A DNA stretch of 64,000 bases. Origin: Quisquiliibacterium transsilvanicum. GTDB taxonomy: Bacteria; Pseudomonadota; Gammaproteobacteria; Burkholderiales; Burkholderiaceae_E. The notes under the pieces were generated by a model. That model did no database searches. It saw only the letters and a program-made list of their open reading frames with translations, and was not told the DNA's origin. This document shows positions 15,125 through 24,379 of the stretch, piece after piece (within the stretch, counting starts at the first letter, position 1; each line of letters begins with the position of its first letter). Position numbers and translations under genes: made by a program. The stretch is taken from assembly GCF_014202215.1 (NCBI RefSeq), contig NZ_JACHGB010000006.1, positions 1 through 64,000 of the forward strand. Reading direction: 5' to 3'.

Positions 15125-16165
15125 TCAGACGTAGCCGAGGTCCTTCATCAGCGTCTTGAGCGCCGCGGCGCCCTTCTTCGCGCGCTCGCCCTTGGCCTCT
15201 TCCTTCGCGAGGATGGCATCCGAGGCCTCTGCGAACTTCTTCTGCACCGCGTCGGGCCACTGCACGACCTCGACCTTCATCGAGGTGCGGCCCTTGGTCA
15301 GCGCGATCGCCTCCTTGTGCTGGTACTCGGCGGTGCGGCTGAAGAAGCGCTCGTCGGCCAGCGACATGAGGATCAGGCGCAGGTCGGCCGGCAGCTTCTC
15401 GACCGCCGCCTTGTTGAAGACGTAGCAGTCGGTGGTGATGCCCAGCGCCGGCTTCATGTGGTAGCGGGCGACCTCCCAGAGCTTCATCGTGAGCGCGCCT
15501 TGCGCGGCGCCCCAGTGGGCGCCGTCGACCACGCCGGTGGAGATCGCCTGGTAGAGCTCCGGACCTGCGACCTGCGTGGGCGACGCGCCCGCGAGCGACA
15601 GGTAGTCGAGCATGGAACCGGCCGAGCGCAGCTTGAGCGACTTGAAGTCGTCCATGCTGTTGATCTTCTTGTTGACGACCAGCTCGGTGGTGTAGGCCTT
15701 CTCGGTCCGGTAGATCACGCCCTTGGGCGCGAGCTCCTCGTTGACCAGGGCCTCCACGCCCATGTTCTTGAGCAGGTGCGCCATTTCCCAGGGCTCGCGC
15801 AGCGTGCCCGGGACGCCATAGGCCAGGCCCATGGCCTGCGCCTCGCCGAGGATGTAGGCGGCCGACATGGTGCCCATCTCGACGACGCCGCGCGACACGA
15901 TGTTGTAGATCTCGCGGTCCTTGGCGAGTTCGCCTGCGCCGAAGAGCTGCATCTTGAAGCGGCCGCCGGAGCGCTTGCCGAGCTCGGCGGCGAACCACTC
16001 GAGGCTGTCCTTGAACGAGGCCGACGCCTTGGGCCAGTGCGCCTGCACCTTCCAGGTGACGCTGGACTGGGCCCGGGCGGTGCCGATGACCGCCGGGGCC
16101 GCGGCCAGCGCAACCGAGGACTTCAGCAGGGTTCGCCGGTTCAGGGTGCTGTCCTTGTTCGTCAT
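15125..16165 (-). CDS. dctP: TRAP transporter substrate-binding protein
   Basis: A 346-aa periplasmic solute receptor. The start is at MTNKDSTLNRRTLL, preceded by a good GGAGAGA site; the longer open frame has no coding character. The leader has a twin-arginine motif (NRRTLLKS) and a cleavage site near GTARA-Q, so export may be by Tat. The mature part has the DctP fold (WKVQAHWPKASASFKD ... FGAGELAKDREIYNIVSRGVVEMG). It captures the substrate for DctQM. The Arg that clamps the substrate carboxylate in this family probably lies in the 'KLRSAGSMLDYL' segment. The ligand is unknown. Confidence 0.93.
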   Translation of the reverse strand: MTNKDSTLNRRTLLKSSVALAAAPAVIGTARAQSSVTWKVQAHWPKASASFKDSLEWFAAELGKRSGGRFKMQLFGAGELAKDREIYNIVSRGVVEMGTMSAAYILGEAQAMGLAYGVPGTLREPWEMAHLLKNMGVEALVNEELAPKGVIYRTEKAYTTELVVNKKINSMDDFKSLKLRSAGSMLDYLSLAGASPTQVAGPELYQAISTGVVDGAHWGAAQGALTMKLWEVARYHMKPALGITTDCYVFNKAAVEKLPADLRLILMSLADERFFSRTAEYQHKEAIALTKGRTSMKVEVVQWPDAVQKKFAEASDAILAKEEAKGERAKKGAAALKTLMKDLGYV

Positions 16166-16325
16166 GCTTGTCTCTCCTGTTCTGTGCCGATCGGATCGGC
16201 TGTAGGCCGTTTCCAGACGGGGCATGGGAACACGCACGCATTGCGACGTCAACCTGCTGGCATCCTGAGTGAAATCCGGAAGGAAGGGCTTTCCCTGAGG
16301 TTTTCCGTGCCGATAAGATCCGCTG

Positions 16326-17192
16326 GTGAGACTTGAACCCGAGCTGCCTGCACGCATTCGCTCGATCGCCGACGCGGAGGCGATCGAGCGCGCCGGCACG
16401 CGCCACGAGCTGCCCTGCGGCGACGGCACGATGGCCTGGCGGCGCTGGGGCGAGGGTGCGCCCGTGGTGCTGCTTCACGGCGGATCCGGCAGCTGGAACC
16501 ACTGGGTGCGCAACATCGGCGCGCTGGTGCGGGCGGGCCGGCAGGTCTGGATCCCGGATCTCCCTGGCTTCGGGGAGTCGGCGCGCCCGCCGCGGGGCGG
16601 CGACGCCGATGCCCTGCCCGGACCGATGGAGGCCGCGCTGCAGCAGCTGCTCGGCGATGCGCCGGTGGACCTGGTCGGATTCTCCTTCGGCAGCATGGTC
16701 GCCGTATTCATGGCGGCGCAGCGGCCGGAGCGCGTCCGGCGGCTGGTGATCTCGGGCGCGCCCGCGCTCGGCATCAACCCGGAATGGAAACTGGAGCTCA
16801 AGCCCTGGACCCACCTTCCGCCGGGCGATGAGCTCGACGCGGTGCTGAGGGAGAACCTGGCCACGCTGATGCTGGCCCGCCCGGAATCGATCGACGCGCT
16901 GGCGCTGGCGCTGCATGCCGCGAACCTGCCGCGGGACCGGATGAAGCTGCGCCGGCTGGCGAAGACCGACATCCTCCGGCACACGCTGCCGCAGCTGACC
17001 TGCCCGGTCCACGGCATCTGGGGCGCAGAGGATGCGCTCTACCGCGGCGTGCAGCAGCGCCTGGAACCGGCGCTGGCGCTGGCTCCCGGCTTCCGCTCGC
17101 TGGCGCTGATCCCCGGCGCCGGGCACTGGGTGCAGTTCGAGCGCGCCGAGGCATTCGACCGGGCGCTGGCGGAGGCGCTGGGCCCCGCCTGA
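16326..17192 (+). CDS. Alpha/beta-fold hydrolase
   Basis: A 288-aa alpha/beta hydrolase. It has an oxyanion loop HGGSGSWNHW, the nucleophile elbow GFSFGS with its serine, an acid in IWGAEDALY and the catalytic histidine in GAGHWVQFE. The substrate is unknown; the sequence resembles the meta-cleavage hydrolase and haloperoxidase-like groups. The start is GTG with no Shine-Dalgarno sequence, and TAAGAT lies 6 bases before it, so transcript and translation may start together. It is divergent from the TRAP genes and may act on the transported compound. Confidence 0.87.
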   Translation: MRLEPELPARIRSIADAEAIERAGTRHELPCGDGTMAWRRWGEGAPVVLLHGGSGSWNHWVRNIGALVRAGRQVWIPDLPGFGESARPPRGGDADALPGPMEAALQQLLGDAPVDLVGFSFGSMVAVFMAAQRPERVRRLVISGAPALGINPEWKLELKPWTHLPPGDELDAVLRENLATLMLARPESIDALALALHAANLPRDRMKLRRLAKTDILRHTLPQLTCPVHGIWGAEDALYRGVQQRLEPALALAPGFRSLALIPGAGHWVQFERAEAFDRALAEALGPA

Positions 17193-17275
17193 GGGCGCGC
17201 CGCGCGAGCGCGAGCCCCAGCGGCGGCGCGGCCAGCGGCGCCGGGCGCCCGGCGCCCGGAACGGCCGCGCAGGAT

Positions 17276-18103
17276 TCAGTCCAGCTCGAACCCGAGAGCC
17301 CGAATGGCTTCGGCCAACCGATGACGCCCCGACAGGCTCCCGGGCCCGGACACGCGCTCGCTGGCCTGCCGCGACCAGGGAATCTCCTTCATCGACTGGC
17401 TTCGCTGGAAGCCCTGCATCACGTCCTCGTAGTCGCGAACGGCGGGCGCCTCGGCATCGTCGTCGGCCCGGTAGGTCTCCCGATGCAGGACGACCGCCTG
17501 CGGCAGGCGAGGCTTCATCGCTGCGGGCCGCTTCGGATCCGGCCGGCCGACGGTGAGGCCGAAGACGGGAAACACGCGCGGCGGCAGCCCGAGTTCCGCG
17601 GCGACCTGCTCCGGCTTGTTGCGCATCGCGCCGATGTAGCAGGTGCCCAGGCCCATTGCCTCCGCGGCGAGCACGGCGTTCTGGGCGGCGAGGGCCGCAT
17701 CGATGACGGCCACCAGGAACATCTCCAGGTAGCGGTTGCCATCGGAGGGCAGCCCGCAGCGGCCGGCGCCGCGGTCGAGACGCGAGAGATCTGCGAGCCA
17801 GACCAGGAGCAGCGGCGCCTCACGGATGTGCGCCTGCGAACCCGCGAACTCCGCGAGACGCGCCTTGCGCTCGCGATCCTCCACCGCGATCACGCTCCAG
17901 GCCTGCAGGTTGGCCGAGGTGGCGGCCGACTGCGCTGCCGCCATCAACGCGGCCAGCACGCCGGGAGCGAGCGGCTCGTCGAGATAGGCACGCACCGTGC
18001 GATGGGCCAGCAGGTGCTCGAGGATCGACGACGCGCCGGCGGCGTCGGGAGCTTCGGCGGCGCGACCGTAGCGGTCGCTCCATAGCGTGTGGAGTCGAGT
18101 CAT
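17276..18103 (-). CDS. Nitroreductase-family NADPH:FMN oxidoreductase
   Basis: A 275-aa flavoprotein of the NfsA/FRP type. The FMN-binding start motif HRTVRAYLDEPL sits at about 33-45, SAATSANLQAWSVI at about 58-72, and the MGLGTCYIGAMRNKPE core follows. The C-terminal extension of about 50 residues with the pattern of NfsA is present. It probably reduces nitro- or quinone-type compounds with NADPH; the natural substrate is unknown. A perfect 20-bp GC palindrome (17237-17256) lies between its end and the convergent hydrolase gene. Confidence 0.88.
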   Translation of the reverse strand: MTRLHTLWSDRYGRAAEAPDAAGASSILEHLLAHRTVRAYLDEPLAPGVLAALMAAAQSAATSANLQAWSVIAVEDRERKARLAEFAGSQAHIREAPLLLVWLADLSRLDRGAGRCGLPSDGNRYLEMFLVAVIDAALAAQNAVLAAEAMGLGTCYIGAMRNKPEQVAAELGLPPRVFPVFGLTVGRPDPKRPAAMKPRLPQAVVLHRETYRADDDAEAPAVRDYEDVMQGFQRSQSMKEIPWSRQASERVSGPGSLSGRHRLAEAIRALGFELD

Positions 18104-18318
18104 GACGGGCCTGATGCTCCTTGGGGTGGCAGGAAAGGGGAACTCCGGAAGCCTACCGGGAGCCGCTGCTGCGCCGACCTCGCCGGTCTCGGAAATCCAC
18201 CGCCCGGGCGCGGCGCGGCGAACGCGCGGCCGTGGACGCGGTCCGGTGCGCGCCGCATCATGCGGGACGGGCAGGCCCTCCGCGGTCCTGCACGAGCGCG
18301 AACGGAAAGGAGAACCCG

Positions 18319-18834
18319 ATGCCCGACATGGATACGACGCAACTGGTCCGCTGGCTCGCCGACCTCGAGGCGATCAGGCGACTCAAGCACAGGTACTGCG
18401 AACTGTGCGACGACGGCTACGACGCCGACCCGCTGGCTGAACTGTTCACCGAAGATGCGGTCTGGGACGGCGGTCCGATCGGCGCACATTCCGGCCGCGA
18501 GGCGATCAGGCGCTTCTTCCAGGGCTCGCCGGCGCGCGTGCCGTTCGCGCTGCACATGGTGACGAACCCGATCATCGAGGTCGACGGCGACTCGGCCACG
18601 GGGCGCTGGTACCTCTGGGAGCCGCTGGTCTATGCGCTGCCGGACGGCGAGCAGGCCTGGTGGATGTCGGCGCGCTACGACGACCGCTACCGGCGGACCG
18701 CGGACGGCTGGAAGTTCGAGCGCGTGACGATCACGATGAAGATGCTCGCGCCCTACGACAAGGGCTGGGGCGGCGCGCGGATCACCGACGTCTATGCCGG
18801 CATCCGGCAGTCCGGCGGCGCCCCGAAGACCTGA
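18319..18834 (+). CDS. SnoaL/NTF2-like domain protein
   Basis: A 171-aa protein of the NTF2-like superfamily: WLADLEAIRRLKHRYCELCDDGYDAD, then FTEDAVWDGG and the conserved GREAIRRFF. It contains the cone-shaped fold used by small dehydratases, isomerases and ring-hydroxylating dioxygenase beta subunits. The start at MPDMDTT is set by AAAGGAG 6 bases upstream. It stands alone between convergent and divergent genes. The reaction is unknown. Confidence 0.85.
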   Translation: MPDMDTTQLVRWLADLEAIRRLKHRYCELCDDGYDADPLAELFTEDAVWDGGPIGAHSGREAIRRFFQGSPARVPFALHMVTNPIIEVDGDSATGRWYLWEPLVYALPDGEQAWWMSARYDDRYRRTADGWKFERVTITMKMLAPYDKGWGGARITDVYAGIRQSGGAPKT

Positions 18835-18858
18835 GAGGCCCGGCCCGCGCCGCCCTGC

Positions 18859-20664
18859 TCAGCGCAATGCCGCCGCGAGCACGCCGACGATCGCCTCGGC
18901 CAGCCGCGCCGGACGTGCCACCTCGGCGCAGGCTCCCGGCGGGAACGCGCGACGCAGCGCGTCGCGGCGCGCAGAAGGCGCCGAGGCGTCCAGGTTGAGG
19001 CAGGCCACTGCGACGCCACGCCGGCGCACCTCGCCGACCGCCACGCGAAGATCCTCGAGCAGGTAACGCCTGTCGTGGACGTCGACGTCGCGCGGCTCGC
19101 CGTCGGTGAGCAGCAGCACCAGCCGGCGCGCGTTCGGACGGCGCGCGAGCGTCGCCCCGGCGTGGCGCAGCGCAGCGCCGACGCGGGTCGACAATGCGCT
19201 GCGCAGGGCCGCGGCCCGCTCCAGCACGAGCGGGTCGCCGGTCTCCTGGCCGAAGTCCTTCACGCGCTCCATCCGGACCGCGTGGCGACCGTCCGAGGCG
19301 AAGGCGCGGATCGCGCAGTCGTGGCCGCTGCGCTCGAGCGCATCGGCGCAGGCCAGCGCAGCCAGGCGCTCCGCCTGCAGCAGGGTGCGAGCGCCGGCGT
19401 GCGCCGCGCGCGCGGAGGAGGCCGATGCATCGACCAGGATCGTCACGGCGAGCGGATCGCTGCCTTCCTCGGACCGAAGGTGGACGCGCGGTTCCGGGGA
19501 CACGCGCATGCGCCGCGCGACGCCGGCGTCGACGAGCGCACCCAGGTGGAAGCCGTCGCCGTCGGGCGCACGGCGCGGTCGCGCACGGGTCCGCAGCGCG
19601 CCTTCCGCGCGCAGGAGGCTGCGCAGCCGACGCGCCAGCGCCACTTCGCCTTCGAGCTCATCGCGAAGCTGCCGGCAGGCCTGCGCGCTCGCCTCGGCGG
19701 CTGGCTCGCCCTCCAACACCGTGGCCCAGGCCGGCCGGTGGCGCCCGATCAGCCGGTCCCACTCCGGATACCTGCTGGCGCTGGCGCCGGTGGCCAGGCC
19801 CGGCTGCTGACCCGCGGAGCGATCCTCGGCCGGCACCTCGGCACCGACACCGGCCTGCCCAGGCGCCGCGTCGCGCGAAGCGCCGCCATCGCCGTCGCTG
19901 CGGCGCGCCCCGCTCTCCGAGGCCTCGAGCGCCACCGACGAGGGCGGCAGGGTCTCGTCGAAGGTCCAGAGGTGGCTGTTGTCGTCGCGGTACTCGGGCT
20001 CGACCACATAGCTGCGCGCGTTGAACTGGAGCCGCATCTGGCCGATGTCGTTGCCCAGCAGCGAGGCCGCACGGCGCAGGGATGCGGCATCGGCGAGCGC
20101 GAGCCCGCGCGCCTCCGGTCCGTCGAAGAACAGGCCGCGCCCCTTCTGCACCCACGGGTGCGGATCGTGCCACGTGGGGTCGAGCAGGACACGGGCGAGC
20201 CGCGCCATCAGCGTCTCGAAGTCGCTCGCACTGTCCGGCCCCGCCCGGTGGAAGGCGAGCCACAGCGCCCGCAGGCCCGGCAGCTCGCGCGCGGCCAGCC
20301 ACTCGACGCGGGCGTCCTCGAACAGGCCTGCGAGCGCCAGCTGCGCCGGTTTGAGCGACCCGCGCGCCTGTCGCGGCCCCCCATGGGCGAGATGCGCTCC
20401 CGCGTGCGCGGCGCTGGCCAGGCGCAGGCGGCGCGCGAGCGCAGGCTCGAGCGCGCACTCCGGCAGGTGCAGCGCTCCCGCGGCGAGGACCGCACGCGGG
20501 GCCCGAGACGCGAGCGTCGCGATCGCCGGCGGCTCGGCCTGCCACAGCGCGCGCAGGTAGGCGCGCAGCACCCGCGGTGTGCGGCGGTCGGGCGAAGCCG
20601 GAACCGGATCGCGCACCGGCTGCGACGGGCCGGCGCCAGAGCGCTCGCGTGCAGCCGGCAGCAT
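18859..20664 (-). CDS. norD: NorD/CbbO-like VWA-domain protein
   Basis: A 601-aa protein with a long helical N-terminal part (the 'RSYVVEPEYRDDNSHLWTFDE' region near 220-240 is typical of NorD/CbbO) and a C-terminal von Willebrand A domain with a MIDAS motif DASAS and LTDGEPRDVD. Such proteins form ring-shaped complexes with CbbQ/NorQ ATPases and remodel a target metalloenzyme, for example RuBisCO or nitric-oxide reductase. Neither target is encoded here. It ends the urt-fmd-amiE operon, 4 bases after norQ. The symbol describes the family; the client may be different. Confidence 0.8.
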   Translation of the reverse strand: MLPAARERSGAGPSQPVRDPVPASPDRRTPRVLRAYLRALWQAEPPAIATLASRAPRAVLAAGALHLPECALEPALARRLRLASAAHAGAHLAHGGPRQARGSLKPAQLALAGLFEDARVEWLAARELPGLRALWLAFHRAGPDSASDFETLMARLARVLLDPTWHDPHPWVQKGRGLFFDGPEARGLALADAASLRRAASLLGNDIGQMRLQFNARSYVVEPEYRDDNSHLWTFDETLPPSSVALEASESGARRSDGDGGASRDAAPGQAGVGAEVPAEDRSAGQQPGLATGASASRYPEWDRLIGRHRPAWATVLEGEPAAEASAQACRQLRDELEGEVALARRLRSLLRAEGALRTRARPRRAPDGDGFHLGALVDAGVARRMRVSPEPRVHLRSEEGSDPLAVTILVDASASSARAAHAGARTLLQAERLAALACADALERSGHDCAIRAFASDGRHAVRMERVKDFGQETGDPLVLERAAALRSALSTRVGAALRHAGATLARRPNARRLVLLLTDGEPRDVDVHDRRYLLEDLRVAVGEVRRRGVAVACLNLDASAPSARRDALRRAFPPGACAEVARPARLAEAIVGVLAAALR

Positions 20665-20668
20665 CGGA

Positions 20669-21547
20669 TCAGGCGAAGCTCGCCTCCACGGCAGCCCGCA
20701 GGGCCTCGATCAGCTCAGGGTCGTCGGTCAGCGGCAGCACTACCGCCTGCAGGCAGGCGGCGCGGGGCGCCACGCCGCCGCGCACCAGCCCTGCCGCGTG
20801 CACCAGCATCCGCGTCGAGGCGCCCTCGTCGAGGCCCTCGCCCGCCAGGCGCCGGGTACGCTGCGCGAGCGCGACCAGCTGCGCGGCGAGCGCCGGCTCC
20901 ACGCCCGCCTCGTGCGCGACGATGCGCGCCTCGGCGTCGGGCGCCGGATAGCCGAACTCCAGCGCGGTGAAGCGCTGCCGCGTGGACGGCTTGAGCTGCT
21001 TGTGCATCCCCTGGTAGCCCGGGTTGTAGGACACCACCAGCTGGAAGTCCGGATGCGCGTGTAGCAGCTCGTTGCGCTTCTCGAGCGGCAGCACGCGACG
21101 GGAGTCGGTGAGGGGATGCATCACCACCGTGGTGTCGGGCCGCGCCTCCACGATCTCGTCCAGGTAGCAGATCGCCCCGTGGCGGGCGGCCAGCGTCAGC
21201 GGCCCGTCGTGCCAGCGCGTGCCCTCGGCGTCGAGCAGCCAGCGGCCGACGAGGTCGCCCGCCGTGAGGTCCTCGTGGCAGCTGACGGTGACCAGCGGGC
21301 GGCGCAGCCGCCAGGCCATGTGCTCGACGAAGCGCGTCTTGCCGCAGCCGGTGGGGCCCTTGAGCAGCACCGGCAGCCGCAGCGCGTAGGCGGCCTCGAA
21401 GGAGGCGACCTCGTCGCCGACCGGCAGGTACCAAGGCTCGGAATGCTGGCGCCATTGCGCCAGCGGGTCGTGAGTGATCGGCAGGGCGCTCAAGGGCGGG
21501 CCTCGGTTCGGTTCGATGTCGTTCCCGGCCGGGCACGGGCCCGGCAC
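20669..21547 (-). CDS. norQ: CbbQ/NirQ/NorQ-family MoxR AAA+ ATPase
   Basis: A 292-aa MoxR-type AAA+ protein. Walker A is GPTGCGKT, Walker B is ICYLDEIVEA, and SYNPGYQGMHKQLKPSTRQRF is the sensor region characteristic of CbbQ/NirQ/NorQ/GpvN. It should power the VWA partner encoded immediately downstream. The frame starts with GTG; a TTG 18 codons later (21493), with GAGG upstream, is a plausible alternative. It follows amiE by 13 bases, so it probably serves the amide pathway. The client enzyme is unknown. Confidence 0.87.
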   Translation of the reverse strand: MPGPCPAGNDIEPNRGPPLSALPITHDPLAQWRQHSEPWYLPVGDEVASFEAAYALRLPVLLKGPTGCGKTRFVEHMAWRLRRPLVTVSCHEDLTAGDLVGRWLLDAEGTRWHDGPLTLAARHGAICYLDEIVEARPDTTVVMHPLTDSRRVLPLEKRNELLHAHPDFQLVVSYNPGYQGMHKQLKPSTRQRFTALEFGYPAPDAEARIVAHEAGVEPALAAQLVALAQRTRRLAGEGLDEGASTRMLVHAAGLVRGGVAPRAACLQAVVLPLTDDPELIEALRAAVEASFA

Positions 21548-21560
21548 GGGAAGCGGTGGC

Positions 21561-22601
21561 TCAGCGATGCCCGACGGTGTCGGGGTTCGGGATGCCCTCG
21601 ATCGGACACTCCTCGGTGCCGACCGTGCTGCGCGTGATCGACTCCACCATCTCGCGGGTGCCCTCGGGGTCGTTGACCCACTTCGCGTAGAAGTCGTAGG
21701 GGCAGGCGGCCACGCCCTTGTCGCCCTCGCGCGAGTTGATCTTGCCGGTGTAGCCGCGATGCAGCAGCTTGAACAGGTGGTTCTCCGACTGGCCGTTCTT
21801 GCGGAAGTCGCGGATCAGTCCCTTGGAGAGCGCGGCGTACTGGATGCCGTAGTCCTCCTCGCCGCACTCGCCCAGCGTGCGCCCGTCGAAGCCGATGATC
21901 GCCGAGTGGCCGAAGTAGGAATACACGCCGTCGAAGCCGGAGGCATTGGCCACCGCCACGTAGCAGTTGTTGGCCCACGCCATCGCCTTGGCCATCAGCA
22001 CCTGCTGGTCCTTGGCCGGGTACATGTAGCCCTGGCAGCGCACGATCAGCTCCGCGCCCTTCATCGCGCAGTCGCGCCAGATCTCGGGGTAGTTGCCGTC
22101 GTCGCAGATGATCAGGCTGACCTTCAGTCCCTTGGGGCCTTCGGACACGTAGGTGCAGTTGCCCGGGTACCAGCCCTCGATCGGCACCCAGGGCATGATC
22201 TTGCGGTACTTCTGCACGATCTCGCCCTGGTCATTCATAAGGATCAGCGTGTTGTACGGCGCCTTGTTGGGGTGCTCCTCGTGGCGCTCGCCGGTCAGCG
22301 AGAACACGCCCCAGACCTTCGCCTTGCGGCAGGCCTGCGCGAAGATCTCGGTCTCCTCGCCGGGGCAGGAGGACGCGGTGTCGTACATCTCCTTGGAGTC
22401 GTACATGATCCCGTGGGTGCTGTACTCCGGGAAGATCACCAGATCCATCCCGGGCAGGCCCAGCTTCATCCCCTCGATCATCGCGGCGATCTTGCGGGCG
22501 TTGTCGAGCACTTCGGCGCGGGTGTGGAGCCGCGGCATCTTGTAGTTGACGACCGCGACACCCACGGTGTCCTTGCTGGAGGAGATGTCTCCGTGGTGCA
22601 T
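21561..22601 (-). CDS. amiE: Aliphatic amidase
   Basis: A 346-aa nitrilase-superfamily amidase (EC 3.5.1.4), the same length as P. aeruginosa AmiE and very similar to it from the first residues ([19 protein letters not shown]). The catalytic Glu59 (FPEYS), Lys134 (YRKIMPW) and Cys166 (LIICDDGN) are all at the AmiE positions. It hydrolyses short-chain amides such as acetamide and propionamide to the acid and ammonia. It is the third hydrolytic-type gene of the fmdA-fmdB-amiE group. AmiE fits better than the related formamidase AmiF, but substrate range cannot be settled by reading. Confidence 0.93.
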   Translation of the reverse strand: MHHGDISSSKDTVGVAVVNYKMPRLHTRAEVLDNARKIAAMIEGMKLGLPGMDLVIFPEYSTHGIMYDSKEMYDTASSCPGEETEIFAQACRKAKVWGVFSLTGERHEEHPNKAPYNTLILMNDQGEIVQKYRKIMPWVPIEGWYPGNCTYVSEGPKGLKVSLIICDDGNYPEIWRDCAMKGAELIVRCQGYMYPAKDQQVLMAKAMAWANNCYVAVANASGFDGVYSYFGHSAIIGFDGRTLGECGEEDYGIQYAALSKGLIRDFRKNGQSENHLFKLLHRGYTGKINSREGDKGVAACPYDFYAKWVNDPEGTREMVESITRSTVGTEECPIEGIPNPDTVGHR

Positions 22602-22686
22602 GGCTGCTCCTGTGCGTTTCGGTGTTGCGTGGCGATACGTGCTGCCGGATCGCGTGCTGAATCTCGTGCCGGACTGCGCGCCGGGC

Positions 22687-23040
22687 TCAGTGGCTGATCA
22701 TCCAGGGCCGCTTGGTGGGGAAGGCCTTGGCGCCGGAGGCCGCCTGGACGGTGGCGCCCCGGATGCTGCCGCCGGAGCAGCAGCCGCAGCCCGATGGGTG
22801 GCGCAGGCGGCCGTAGCTGCCGGCGAGGTCGCGCGAGGACTTCGGCTGGTTGGCGGCGCGCTCGTTGGTTTCGATCGCGCGGCGGGTTCCGGTCGCCATC
22901 GCGGACAGTCTGGGCGCGCTCAGCATCCGCGGCGCGTGGGCGCCGCAGGCCGGGCACTCGACCGGCTCGCTGCGCTGGGCGAGGCTGCGGAACGCGTCGA
23001 AGCCCCCGCAGTCGGGACAGGCGTATTCGTAGGTGGGCAT
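22687..23040 (-). CDS. fmdB: FmdB-family zinc-ribbon protein
   Basis: A 117-aa protein. The start at [12 protein letters not shown] is set by GAAGGAGA 5 bases upstream. Residues 1-41 form the FmdB/CxxC zinc ribbon (CPDCG ... CPACG). A second Cys cluster, GCGCCSGG, lies near residue 83. In Methylophilus methylotrophus fmdB follows fmdA in the amide-utilisation operon and was proposed to be regulatory; its mechanism is unknown. Here it lies 49 bp after fmdA. Confidence 0.9.
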   Translation of the reverse strand: MPTYEYACPDCGGFDAFRSLAQRSEPVECPACGAHAPRMLSAPRLSAMATGTRRAIETNERAANQPKSSRDLAGSYGRLRHPSGCGCCSGGSIRGATVQAASGAKAFPTKRPWMISH

Positions 23041-23089
23041 CGCGTTCTCCTTCGATGTCGGTAGGTCGGACTGCGGGGGCGTGACGCGC

Positions 23090-24319
23090 TCAGAGGTCCT
23101 GCGAAATCGGCAGGTCGACGTCGCCGGTGATCGCCTTGACCGGACCGTTGGCGTTCGGGCTGATGTCGAAGTCGAAGATCTGCGTGGGCAGCCACAGCGT
23201 GGCGCATGCATTGGGGATGTCGACCACGCCGCTGATGTGCCCCTGCACCGGCGCGGTGCCCAGGATCGAATAGGCCTGGGCGCGCGAGTAGCCGAACTTC
23301 GTCATGTACTCGATCGCGTTCAGGCAGGCCTGGCGGTAGGCGACGTGCACGTCCAGGTAGTGCTGCTTGCCCTGCTCGTCGACCGAGATGCCTTCGAAGA
23401 TCAGGTAATCGTTGTAGTTCGGCGTGATCGGGCTGGGCTTGAAGATCGGGTTCCTGATTCCGTACTTCGCCATGCCGCCCTTGATCAGCTCGACCTTCAT
23501 GTGCACCCAGCCGGCCATCTCGATGGCGCCGCAGAAGGTGATCTCGCCGTCGCCCTGGCTGAAGTGCAGGTCGCCCACCGAGAGACCCGCGCCGTCCACG
23601 TAGACCGGGAAGTAGACCTTCGCGCCGCGCGACAGGTCCTTGATGTCGCAATTGCCGCCGTGCTCGCGCGGCGGAACGGTGCGTGCGCCCTCGGCGGCGG
23701 CCCTGGTGGCGGCATCCCCTTTGAGCTTGCCCATGTGCGCGGTCTGCGCGAACGGCGGGTTGGCCAGCGGCGGAACGCGGTCTGGCTGCGTGGCGATGAA
23801 GTCCACTTCGCGCTCGTTCCAGATGTCGAGCATCTTCCGGTCGGGCAGGCAGCCGATCAGGCCCGGGTGGATCAGGCCCGCGAAGCGCACGCCCGGGATG
23901 TGGCGGCTCTTCGTGAACATGCCCTCGAAGTCCCAGATGGACTTCTGCGCGAGCGGGAAGTGGTCGGTGAGGAAGCCGCCGCCGTTCTTCTTCGAGAAGA
24001 AACCGTTGAAGCCCCAGAGGCTGTCCTGCTTGGCGCCGATGTCCAGCAGTTCGACCACCAGCAGGTCGCCGGGCTCCGCGCCCTTGACGCCCACCGGGCC
24101 GGACAGGAAGTGCACGGTGGTGAGGTCGACGTCGCGCACGTCGTCGGCGCTGTCGTTGTTCTTGATGTAGCCGCCGGTCCAGTCGTAGGTCTCGAGGACG
24201 AAATCGTCGCCGGGCTTCACCCAGCAGGCCATCGGCACGTCCGGATGCCAGCGGTTGTGGATGTTCTCGTTCTCGTACGGCGACTGGGCGAGGTCGACCT
24301 TGATGAGCGTTTCGGGCAT
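23090..24319 (-). CDS. fmdA: Formamidase/acetamidase FmdA
   Basis: A 409-aa FmdA-family amidohydrolase (formamide to formate and ammonia), the family's usual length. Typical segments are HNRWHPDVPMACWVKPGD, GDLLVVELLDIG, the HIPGVRFAGLIHPGLIGCLP region and GGNCDIKDLSRGAKVYFPV. It is unrelated in fold to AmiE, so the operon holds two amidases of different superfamilies. It lies 60 bp after urtE and 49 bp before fmdB. Confidence 0.95.
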   Translation of the reverse strand: MPETLIKVDLAQSPYENENIHNRWHPDVPMACWVKPGDDFVLETYDWTGGYIKNNDSADDVRDVDLTTVHFLSGPVGVKGAEPGDLLVVELLDIGAKQDSLWGFNGFFSKKNGGGFLTDHFPLAQKSIWDFEGMFTKSRHIPGVRFAGLIHPGLIGCLPDRKMLDIWNEREVDFIATQPDRVPPLANPPFAQTAHMGKLKGDAATRAAAEGARTVPPREHGGNCDIKDLSRGAKVYFPVYVDGAGLSVGDLHFSQGDGEITFCGAIEMAGWVHMKVELIKGGMAKYGIRNPIFKPSPITPNYNDYLIFEGISVDEQGKQHYLDVHVAYRQACLNAIEYMTKFGYSRAQAYSILGTAPVQGHISGVVDIPNACATLWLPTQIFDFDISPNANGPVKAITGDVDLPISQDL

Positions 24320-24379
24320 GGCGAGTCTCCTGCTTGGTGCGTGAGGAAAACGGGGGTTCGTCCTGCGGCGTCGCGTCGT

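Noticed and set aside
13244-16336. 1030-codon plus-strand frame over the TRAP genes
   Set aside because: Antisense shadow in GC-rich DNA: His/Arg/Asp-rich low-complexity translation opposite well-supported dctPQM.
18859-21547. Denitrification locus
   Set aside because: Only the accessory ATPase/VWA pair is present; no norC, norB or nirS/K is encoded in the window.
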